From the NCBI GenBank assembly GCA_016285145.1, contig JAEEQE010000013.1, positions 1-61,058 of the forward strand: a DNA stretch of 61,058 bases. Reading direction: 5' to 3'. The DNA is from Bacteroidales bacterium. GTDB lineage: Bacteria; Bacteroidota; Bacteroidia; Bacteroidales; WCHB1-69. Of the stretch, positions 43,101-49,862 are shown piece by piece; position 1 is the first letter of the stretch; each line of letters opens with the position of its first letter. Under the pieces are notes generated by a model. That model worked only from the letters and a program-made list of their open reading frames with translations. It was not told the origin of the DNA and searched no databases. Made by a program: the position numbers and the translations under genes.

Positions 43101-44012
43101 ATGAGCCAGCGTTTTACATACCACATCCGGCCATCCGCCACCCCTTTTGCGCAGACGCACACCTTCTCCGCAAAAGAAAAGGACTCCGAAACGGGCCTAT
43201 CAGTTACCTCGCTCCGCTCGGTTTCCTCCTTTTCGCTCAGCCAAATCCAAACAAGTTTGGTTTGGCATTCGCTCATGCGTCGGTTTGGCTCACGCTATTA
43301 CAGCTCCGATTTGAGCATTTGGCTCAGCGTCGATCCGATGAGTGACAAATATCCGTCGTTGAGCCCGTATGTTTATTGTGCGGATAATCCTATTGAACTT
43401 GTGGACCCCAATGGGGAGGAGATAGTTCTTTTCGTAAATAAAACCAAATACTCATATAATGGGAAAAACTTTGTAGATAAAGACGGAAATATCGCCTCTT
43501 TCAGACAAAACTCTTTCGAATCCCGCGTTCTTTCTGATTTAAATAAATTATACAATTCAGAAAGCAATATTATACGTGGTAAATTAAATGACATGATGAA
43601 GAGCAAACACCAACATTCTATAGTCCGTAGTACAGTATCTGGGGGCATCGGTTATAACAAAGCCTTGGATACTGATCATGCAGGAAAATATGGTGAAGGT
43701 TCCGATACGGAAATAGGTTATAATCCTTTTGCTACGAAAAGTGTATGTGCTGATGGAGGTTATATATCGTGCGCAACGTTGGCTCATGAATTACTAGGAC
43801 ACGGTTGGAATAACGACCAAGGTCTTCATGAATCTGATAATCATACAACGGAAAATGGCATTAAGTTCGAAGAAGTCAATGCTGTAAATATTCAGAATAA
43901 AGTATTGGTAGAGCATCATCAACTACCACGTTCATTAGTAGGTTCCCCTAATGATGCTAAACAAATCCCAGTAGAATTGATAAACCATTATTATACGACT
44001 AAACCCAAATGA
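43101..44012 (+). CDS. RHS-core/toxin gene 1, metallopeptidase-like C terminus
   Basis: A protein of 303 residues. Residues 22-105 are the end of the RHS repeat-associated core (FSAKEKDSETGL..., RYYSSDLSIWLSVDP, SLSPYVYCADNPIELVDPNG), broken by a 26-residue insert. The variable C terminus has ATLAHELLGHGWNND and, 30 residues on, FEEVNAVNIQNKV. The His-Glu...His and later Glu pattern looks like a zinc-metallopeptidase toxin, although the spacing is HExxxH, not HExxH. It has no signal peptide and no long RHS barrel, so it cannot be delivered alone. It either serves as a recombination donor or is an orphan. An exported protein follows after 10 bases. Confidence 0.7.
   Translation: MSQRFTYHIRPSATPFAQTHTFSAKEKDSETGLSVTSLRSVSSFSLSQIQTSLVWHSLMRRFGSRYYSSDLSIWLSVDPMSDKYPSLSPYVYCADNPIELVDPNGEEIVLFVNKTKYSYNGKNFVDKDGNIASFRQNSFESRVLSDLNKLYNSESNIIRGKLNDMMKSKHQHSIVRSTVSGGIGYNKALDTDHAGKYGEGSDTEIGYNPFATKSVCADGGYISCATLAHELLGHGWNNDQGLHESDNHTTENGIKFEEVNAVNIQNKVLVEHHQLPRSLVGSPNDAKQIPVELINHYYTTKPK
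43155..43420 (+). repeat. RHS core DNA repeat, copy 1 (with 78-bp insert)
   Basis: From ACGCACACCTTCTCCGCAAA to GACCCCAATGGGGAG. Closely related copies lie at 44804-44990 and 46500-46760. Between the copies the toxin parts are unrelated. The 78-bp in-frame insert spans about 43203-43283. Confidence 0.85.
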
Positions 44013-44022
44013 ACAATCATTT

Positions 44023-44604
44023 ATGAAAAATAAAATCAAACTTTATGCTTTATTCACGATAGCTTTGACTGCTTTTGGATCCCTTTCTTTGGTTGCTCAA
44101 CCACTTCTCGGACGGGCTATTTCGTATCATAAATATGTCAGACAAAACAACCATCGCAGCCGAGAAGATGTTGTTAAAAAAGCGGTACTTTCTGATGCTT
44201 TTTTATATGTTACCATAAAGGATGGTGATTTTCAGGGAAAAGTAATGATGTCAAACGGGAATCTCATAAACTATTATCGTAACTGGATACCGGATAGCAT
44301 TCGTCAAAACAATCCCAATTATAAAGATTGGGCCAGCAATTTAATAATCAATGAAATACAAATTGATGTGACCGGCACTAAACTGACATATCATAAAATT
44401 GACAGCATTATAGATTGGAAAGGACCAAAATATAAATTGTTGGAAAAATGCATCGAATTATGCGATAAGTCTATTGTTGACTACAATATGTTAGCTACCT
44501 TGTTTCAGTGGAACATCGTATTGGATACTGTTTACGAGGAGCTCCTATATTTTTATCCCTTAGAATTTAGATCTTATGGGCTGGAGCCCCCTCCATCAAA
44601 ATAA
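44023..44604 (+). CDS. Exported protein, candidate immunity partner of RHS gene 1
   Basis: A protein of 193 residues with a signal peptide (about 1-25, ending SLVAQPLLG). No family recognised. The mature part is basic and AT-coded. It begins 10 bases after the toxin stop, the position of an immunity gene in RHS and CDI systems. An exported immunity protein would fit a toxin acting in the periplasm or at the membrane. That role is inferred from position only. Confidence 0.5.
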   Translation: MKNKIKLYALFTIALTAFGSLSLVAQPLLGRAISYHKYVRQNNHRSREDVVKKAVLSDAFLYVTIKDGDFQGKVMMSNGNLINYYRNWIPDSIRQNNPNYKDWASNLIINEIQIDVTGTKLTYHKIDSIIDWKGPKYKLLEKCIELCDKSIVDYNMLATLFQWNIVLDTVYEELLYFYPLEFRSYGLEPPPSK

Positions 44605-44606
44605 AG

Positions 44607-45599
44607 ATGTTTGTTCCCCGAACATATTATCCGATGATTGCGTCCCTCGCGCCGCCCGCACAAGCGTACACGCCCGCAGGCAGGGCGCAGAGGCGCGGGT
44701 GTAACCAAAAGCCAATAGCTAACGGCCAAAGGCCAATAGCCAAAATCCAACACCCAAATCCCAATCCCCAATTCCCAATAACCTCCCACACCCCTACCCG
44801 CTGGACGCACACCTTCTCCGCAAAAGAGAAGGACACCGAAACCGGCCTATCTTACTTTGGCGCACGCTATTACAGCTCCGATTTGAGCATCTGGCTCAGT
44901 ATGGATCCACAAGCCTCAAAATATCCCTCTTTAAGTCCTTATGTTTATTGTGCGAACAACCCGATTAAGTTGGTTGATCCGAATGGGGAAGATTGGTATG
45001 AAAAGGACGGCGAGATGCATTACACCACAGAGCATACTAGTCAAAAAGCATTTAAAGAATCAGGTATAGAGGGGGAGTATAAAGGAAAAACATATACAAA
45101 AGACGGGACATACTATAGCCTTTTCGGTGACAAAATAAAAGCGAATTCATTAAAAGGGAAGTTGACAATAAAAATTGATGAAGCATTTGACAAATATGCA
45201 AACTATCTAAAAAAATGTGAACAAACAGAGGGCACCTATCCCGAGTATCAAAGTTCAGATTACACCAATTTTAATGATATAATAAGCTACAACGATAAAT
45301 TTGGTACCACTTATGAAAATGTCCATGATGAAGATCCGAAAACAGGTGCAACTTTAAGATACGCATATGGTTCAACTATTAGATTTACTGTGACAGGAAC
45401 ACGAGATAAAATGTTTGGTCGTTTTAGGGGATTTTCAACAGGGAATAGTCAAACAACATTCGGAAGTGGAATGTTGGCGAAAACAGGTTATAATATTTAT
45501 ATTGTAAATGGGAAGAATAAAATAGTTGGCCTTACATTTAGCCAAAAAAACTTTAATGCTTTTAGAAATCATTTTAACAAACTTTATGGTCTAAAATAA
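44607..45599 (+). CDS. RHS-core/toxin gene 2, C terminus of unknown function
   Basis: A protein of 330 residues if translated from ATG 44607. Residues 1-65 are encoded by the GC-rich and filler DNA (e.g. NQKPIANGQRPIAK), so the real start is uncertain. Residues 68-128 are the intact RHS core (FSAKEKDTETGLSYFGARYY... LVDPNGEDW). The C terminus from about 130 is AT-rich with no family I know; it contains ATLRYAYGSTIRFTVTGTRD and FSTGNSQTTFGSGMLAKTGY. It starts two bases after the previous stop and is followed after 10 bases by another exported protein. Confidence 0.6.
   Translation: MFVPRTYYPMIASLAPPAQAYTPAGRAQRRGCNQKPIANGQRPIAKIQHPNPNPQFPITSHTPTRWTHTFSAKEKDTETGLSYFGARYYSSDLSIWLSMDPQASKYPSLSPYVYCANNPIKLVDPNGEDWYEKDGEMHYTTEHTSQKAFKESGIEGEYKGKTYTKDGTYYSLFGDKIKANSLKGKLTIKIDEAFDKYANYLKKCEQTEGTYPEYQSSDYTNFNDIISYNDKFGTTYENVHDEDPKTGATLRYAYGSTIRFTVTGTRDKMFGRFRGFSTGNSQTTFGSGMLAKTGYNIYIVNGKNKIVGLTFSQKNFNAFRNHFNKLYGLK
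44700..44790. repeat. Filler inside the reading frame of RHS gene 2
   Basis: Words CCAATAGC, CCAAAGGCCAATAGCC, CCAAATCCC and CCAATTCCC follow one another just before the core. They give the repetitive peptide QKPIANGQRPIAK. Confidence 0.55.
44804..44990 (+). repeat. RHS core DNA repeat, copy 2 (without insert)
   Basis: Same core as at 43155 and 46500 but with the normal GGCCTATCTTACTTTGGCGC junction, that is, no 78-bp insert. It is the reference form for defining the insert. Confidence 0.85.
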
Positions 45600-45609
45600 A
45601 AACGATATC

Positions 45610-46347
45610 ATGAAAAAAATCTTTCAATTGTTGCTGATTATTTTTCTCGTCAACTACAGTTTCTCTCAAGAAAATAGAATGCTGTCGTACAAAGAGATGA
45701 TGAAGATGGATTCTGTTTTCAATAATGAGATTCAAAATCATTTGTATTTAGCTTCGTATGAATACTATTATGCTTACTTTCAATTTCCTTCAAATATTGA
45801 CACTTTTTTCAGTTTCGCTTTCAAAAGTTTATCTATCTATACAAAACGACATCCTTTTCCAAAAAATATTCGGCAATTATTAACGGACAACAAGTTTTCT
45901 TTTTCATTGAGTTACAATCGGGATACATTAGCTGTTTTATATGAGGATATGGTGTTTTTATCATTTGTCAAACCATTTTCATGTGCGGAGTTCAATGAAA
46001 TTGGTTCTTATGCCGGTTTTATAAAAAACGGCACCATTTGTAATGGCAATTACGCAAGCAAGTTAGAAAACCTTTTTTGTCATAAAATATGGAAATTATA
46101 TCATCATTCTGTTTCAGATTTGTCTGGTCATCATATTATAAGTGATGAGAGCCCCGCTTTAGTTCATATAGGTATGACATACGATTTTTTTCAAGACTCG
46201 TTAATTGTTCACAATATTTGTCCTTTAACTGCAGAATTATACCAACCATATTATACATCCTTAAAAAAGTTGTCTATACATTTTTGTCGCAAATATGGAT
46301 ATGATGGTTTGTTTTTCTCAGCTCCATTTATTACAGAGAAAAAATAA
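45610..46347 (+). CDS. Exported protein, candidate immunity partner of RHS gene 2
   Basis: A protein of 245 residues with a signal peptide (MKKIFQLLLIIFLVNYSFSQ) and very high Phe/Tyr content (ASYEYYYAYFQFPSN). No family recognised. It begins 10 bases after the RHS gene 2 stop and 27 bases before the next RHS gene. AT content is high, as for the toxin part before it. The immunity role is inferred from position. Confidence 0.5.
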   Translation: MKKIFQLLLIIFLVNYSFSQENRMLSYKEMMKMDSVFNNEIQNHLYLASYEYYYAYFQFPSNIDTFFSFAFKSLSIYTKRHPFPKNIRQLLTDNKFSFSLSYNRDTLAVLYEDMVFLSFVKPFSCAEFNEIGSYAGFIKNGTICNGNYASKLENLFCHKIWKLYHHSVSDLSGHHIISDESPALVHIGMTYDFFQDSLIVHNICPLTAELYQPYYTSLKKLSIHFCRKYGYDGLFFSAPFITEKK

Positions 46348-46374
46348 GTATGAGCTAAAACCTACACCTTCGCC

Positions 46375-47334
46375 ATGGAGCTTGAATATGACAGTCGGAA
46401 AAATTGCGCAAGCCGGATGAAAAGAGAACAATTCTTTTCCGGGGCACACTTTGCCATCTCCCTTCCAACTGTCAGCTGTAACCTGTCACCTGTCCCCCGG
46501 ACTTTCACCTTCTCCGCAAAAGAACGCGACGCAGAAACCGACCTATCAGTTACCTCGCTCCGCTCGGTTTCCTCCTTTTCGCTCAGCCAAATCCAAACAA
46601 GTTTGGTTTGGCATTCGCTCATGCGTCGGTTTGGCTCACGGTATTACAGCAGTGATTTAAGCATCTGGCTCAGCGTCGATCCGCAGGCCTCGAAATATCC
46701 CTCCTTAAGCCCGTATGTTTATTGCGCGAATAACCCGGTGAAGTTGGTGGATCCAGAGGGTATGGAAATTGGAGGACATCCCCAAAGGAAAAAACATAAT
46801 AATACGCCTCCATTTTTAAAATATATTGGATTCTCTGTAAGACATCCTTCTGCTGCTATCAATATAGGGAAAGTAACACATAATTCCTCTAATATTTCTA
46901 CAGTTGCAACTAGGTTTGCAACTAGAGGGGAAATTCTTTCGGGTTCTGCAGAAAATCAAGATGACCGGGGAAGCCAAAATGGAGCATTTAGACACACTTT
47001 GTGGCAAGCTGCTATCACCTCAATGTATGGAGAAAGTATAGCAGAACAAGCCGGAAATGCTCATGAAAAAAATCCATCAGTGGACTTGTCCCAACGTTAT
47101 TTTTCGAATTTAGATGAAGCTGATCAAGTCGTTGATTTGTTAAACAATCAAATAGGAAGAAGAATAGGTAAACAAAATATGGGTGCCAATATGAATGAGT
47201 TAGCTCAAATCGTTCTTTCGGAATTCGTATCAAATGGTTTATACACTGCCACACAAATGGCTGAAGACAAGTATGTAATAGCGTTAACTAGAATTCCTGA
47301 ATCAAAGTATATTCAATTAAAAAACATAGTTTGA
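46375..47334 (+). CDS. RHS-core/toxin gene 3, DUF6973-like C terminus
   Basis: A protein of 319 residues. About 43 leading residues of unclear origin precede the RHS core (FTFSAKERDAETDL... RYYSSDLSIWLSVDP), which carries the same 26-residue insert as gene 1. The C terminus has SQNGAFRHTLWQAAITSMYG, EQAGNAHEKNP and DLLNNQIGRRIG. The R-H-x-x-W, A-x-x-H-E and N-N-x-x-G-R blocks resemble the DUF6973 family of toxin-associated domains. The activity is unknown. The next gene, a lipoprotein, is 130 bases downstream. Confidence 0.65.
   Translation: MELEYDSRKNCASRMKREQFFSGAHFAISLPTVSCNLSPVPRTFTFSAKERDAETDLSVTSLRSVSSFSLSQIQTSLVWHSLMRRFGSRYYSSDLSIWLSVDPQASKYPSLSPYVYCANNPVKLVDPEGMEIGGHPQRKKHNNTPPFLKYIGFSVRHPSAAINIGKVTHNSSNISTVATRFATRGEILSGSAENQDDRGSQNGAFRHTLWQAAITSMYGESIAEQAGNAHEKNPSVDLSQRYFSNLDEADQVVDLLNNQIGRRIGKQNMGANMNELAQIVLSEFVSNGLYTATQMAEDKYVIALTRIPESKYIQLKNIV
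46500..46760 (+). repeat. RHS core DNA repeat, copy 3 (with 78-bp insert)
   Basis: Core as at 43155, with the insert at about 46549-46628. The inserted bases are the same as those in copy 1 over the whole stretch I compared, while the flanking core has several differences. Confidence 0.85.
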
Positions 47335-47464
47335 AAATCTTAATTGCTATGGAAGAACGCCAAAAGAGCAAGAAAATATTAATCAACAGAACAAAGAGAA
47401 ATAGAAAGATATCAATAAACATAGAATGGAATACAAGTAATAAGTAAATAGGATAGACATTATT

Positions 47465-47914
47465 ATGAAAAAAATCACTGTGACATCATTGGTATGCATT
47501 ATTACAATGCTGATAGGGTGTTCTCAACCACGAGATATAGATCGTGCTGTCTCTCACGCATATAAACAATGCGTTAGAAGCAACAACTATATAATAGATT
47601 TTTCTACATTGTTGCCTTTTGAATGGGACACTATGTGCTATTATTCAGGTGCATATGATTTGGAATACATACTTGAAGATCTACATAAAGACCTGCAAGC
47701 AATAACATATTCCGATGTTGGTCCAAAGATCTATTTTCTACATCAAGGTCATATTGTTTATCAAAAGGGATGGTTCCCATATCCGGAACCGGAAAAGAAT
47801 ACCATATACTTTGACACTCCTCTTAAAAAATTTAGAGTTGGCAAAGCTAATGCAAGATTTGCAGTAGCAAAAGTTGGTGATTGTTATAGTTTATCGTTTA
47901 TACAAGAAGAATAG
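47465..47914 (+). CDS. Lipoprotein, candidate immunity partner of RHS gene 3
   Basis: A protein of 149 residues with a lipobox (IITMLIGCSQ, Cys19), so it is exported and lipid-anchored. The mature part contains FEWDTMCYYSGAYDLEYI, a pattern I have met in small Bacteroidota lipoproteins near toxin genes, but without an assigned function. It is the last of the six co-directional genes of the array. The 130-base gap before it is AT-rich and contains no clear promoter. Confidence 0.5.
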   Translation: MKKITVTSLVCIITMLIGCSQPRDIDRAVSHAYKQCVRSNNYIIDFSTLLPFEWDTMCYYSGAYDLEYILEDLHKDLQAITYSDVGPKIYFLHQGHIVYQKGWFPYPEPEKNTIYFDTPLKKFRVGKANARFAVAKVGDCYSLSFIQEE

Positions 47915-48099
47915 TGTTTGTTTTCTTTGATATTGGATTGCTTTTCTATTCCTATCCGTAACAAACTCTGAACCATGTATGCCGTATGTTATAGGTTAGT
48001 GTCAGTGAAATAGTTCTCTCAAGGTGACAAAATTGTGGTTTTCTTATGCTGTCCCATACCATGACGGGCATTAGTCCATCTATGCCAAAACATCAGTCT
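47915..48099. other. Intergenic spacer after the RHS array
   Basis: No promoter, terminator or coding signal seen. It ends at the start of the tape-measure remnant. Confidence 0.3.
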
Positions 48100-48228
48100 A
48101 TGGCAAAGAGCAGCACCCGCAGGGTAATCATCTACATCAACGGCAAGAAGGCGGAGGTCTTCATTAAGCAGATACGTTCCAAGATGAACAAGTTTGTCAA
48201 CGAGCAGAACCGCAAGGTCATCAGATAA
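48100..48228 (+). pseudogene. Phage tape-measure N-terminal remnant, right copy
   Basis: A frame of 42 residues from ATG 48100: MAKSSTRRVIIYINGKKAEV, then IKQIRSKMNKFVNEQNRK. The R-x-V-x-I-Y-I-N-G-K opening and following coiled coil match the start of Bacteroidetes phage tail tape-measure proteins, which normally exceed 600 residues. It is cut at the same place as the left copy at window position 50 and joins the same dispersed repeat. No other phage gene is nearby. Confidence 0.6.
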
Positions 48229-48360
48229 GACACCTCTTTTCAGCGTGCCGTCGTTTCGCGGCGGAATCATCCCGTTCTTCGTGGCACACGCCTTCTGCGC
48301 CGCGATATTGTGTGCACACGCACGTTTCTACAGATATGCAACGCCTACGGCGTTAGGAGT
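48229..48360 (+). repeat. Dispersed GC-rich repeat, copy E
   Basis: Same orientation and block order as copy A: CTTTTCAGCGTGCCGTCG, TTTCGCGGCGG, the CGCCTTCTGCGCCGCG core, and TTTCTACAGATATGCAACGCC with a GGCGTT end. It follows the tape-measure remnant exactly as copy A does. Confidence 0.75.
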
Positions 48361-48428
48361 GGGAATAAAGACCCGAGATCAAAAACCTGAGAACAAAGAA
48401 CAAAAAACCGCAAACCGTAAATCGTAAT
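48361..48428. repeat. Short-word degenerate filler
   Basis: Near-repeats of GAACAAAGAACAAAAAACCG and CGCAAACCGTAAATCG between repeat copy E and the minus-strand genes. Confidence 0.5.
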
Positions 48429-48467
48429 TATACGTACTTTGTGGAAATCAGAGGGATAGAACGAATG

Positions 48468-49322
48468 TTAATCCTCCTTCCGCTGGTTGTTCTTGCGGTA
48501 CTCGTCGGCGTATTGGTAGAACTTCCGGGCCATCTCCATGTTGTGGCGTCGTTCGGCCTCGCGGGCGATGGCAAGGTATGACTCGTACACGCCCTCGCGC
48601 GAGAGCAGGATGCCATGATAGTAGTCGTCGTTGCAGTAGCCCGATGGCATGTTGCTGCAGAACTGCTCCAGGGCCAAGAACACCTCCAGCGCGTCGGCTG
48701 ACTGCCCCGATTGGATGTAGGCGCTGCCGATGCTGTACAACTTGTCGTACAGTTGGAGCGAGAAGTCCGAGACGGCCCGCTCCTGTTCCTCGGTCAGCTC
48801 CGATTTCGTGTAGAGCAGGTGTATAAGCTCCACACTCTCCTTGTAATGGCTCTGCCGAAGACGCAGCTGGGCCTTGAGCAGCAGCGCGTCAGGGTTGTAT
48901 TTGTTGAACTGTAGGGCGCGGTCCAGGTTGTAAAGGGCGGCACCCGTGTCGGAAAAGGCCATCTCCTCCTGCGCCCGCAGGTAGAACAGATGGTCCACCT
49001 GCTGCTTCTGCACCGTAAGGATCTCGTTCAGACGGTCCGACTTGTTGGCGATGCGGTTGAACTGCGCGCGCGTCTGGTAATAGTCCGTCTGAAGGCATTT
49101 GACCAGATGGGGTAGGGTGGTGGTTCGGAAACGGTCCATCTCCTTCCGGATGTCCTGCAGGAAATAGTAGTGCAGGGTGATGATCTCCGGGTCCTCGGTG
49201 TTGAGCTTTTCCAAGCGCGCATTCCATTGCCGGAACTGCGATCCGATGGAGTCGCACGGTATCTGCGCATGCAGCCCCATGAGGCAACAGCATAACCCGA
49301 TGACGGCGCAGAGTCTCTTCAA
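48468..49322 (-). CDS. Exported TPR-like protein
   Basis: A protein of 284 residues with a signal peptide (MKRLCAVIGLCCCLMGLHAQ) and a helical body. LYNLDRALQFNKYNPDALLLKAQ and IGSAYIQSGQSADALEVFLALEQ look like TPR units. The C terminus is charged (YRKNNQRKED). It is probably periplasmic, and no partner is evident. It starts 6 bases after the thioredoxin lipoprotein gene and is the last gene of the murD / thioredoxin / TPR run. Confidence 0.65.
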   Translation of the reverse strand: MKRLCAVIGLCCCLMGLHAQIPCDSIGSQFRQWNARLEKLNTEDPEIITLHYYFLQDIRKEMDRFRTTTLPHLVKCLQTDYYQTRAQFNRIANKSDRLNEILTVQKQQVDHLFYLRAQEEMAFSDTGAALYNLDRALQFNKYNPDALLLKAQLRLRQSHYKESVELIHLLYTKSELTEEQERAVSDFSLQLYDKLYSIGSAYIQSGQSADALEVFLALEQFCSNMPSGYCNDDYYHGILLSREGVYESYLAIAREAERRHNMEMARKFYQYADEYRKNNQRKED

Positions 49323-49328
49323 GGATGG

Positions 49329-49862
49329 CTATTTTAAGAAATCACGGATGGCGTTTTCCATTTCCGTCTCGGACGGTGCCCCGACCATCTTGCGAGGCTG
49401 GTCGGAGGTGTTGAAGAACATCAGCGTCGGGATGTTCTGGATGCCGAAGGCGGCGCACACGTCCTGGGCGCGGTCCACATTGATCTTGTAGATGATGAGC
49501 TGCCCCTTGTATTTTTTCGCCATCTTTTCCATCATGGGCTTGATGCTTATGCAGGGCCGGCACCAGTCGGCGTAAAAGTCCACAATACAGGGCGTTTGGC
49601 TCTTGTAGCGGAAGCCCTGCGGATTGTCAATGTCAGTGATGCGCTGTGTGAACTCGCTGGCGGTCAGTGCGATGACGTTGCCGGAAAGGTCCTCTTCCAA
49701 CGTGGGGGTCTCTTCGGCCTGGTTGTCGGAGATGTAGGGGTTGCCGGATTCCGTCGTGGTTGCCGGGGCGTTCTCGTCGGCATCCTTCTGACGGTTGCCG
49801 TTCCATTGGCAGGCTCCAAACAGCAGGAGCGAGGCGGATAGGAGAAGGGTGATTCTATTCAT
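49329..49862 (-). CDS. Thioredoxin-fold lipoprotein
   Basis: A protein of 177 residues with a lipobox signal (LLLFGAC, Cys17) and a thioredoxin domain from about 70: FYADWCRPCISIKPMMEKMA with the CRPC active site, then FGIQNIPTLMFF with the cis-proline. It likely handles disulfides or redox transfer in the periplasm. I start at ATG 49862, which overlaps the end of murD by 8 bases. The in-frame start at 49889 would lengthen the overlap and precede the signal sequence. Confidence 0.85.
   Translation of the reverse strand: MNRITLLLSASLLLFGACQWNGNRQKDADENAPATTTESGNPYISDNQAEETPTLEEDLSGNVIALTASEFTQRITDIDNPQGFRYKSQTPCIVDFYADWCRPCISIKPMMEKMAKKYKGQLIIYKINVDRAQDVCAAFGIQNIPTLMFFNTSDQPRKMVGAPSETEMENAIRDFLK

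Noticed and set aside
1-48360. The whole span between the two tape-measure remnants as one integrated prophage or ICE
   Set aside because: The interval holds essential genes (ribosomal proteins, prmC, rpsT) and no integrase, portal, terminase or relaxase, so it is not a single mobile element.
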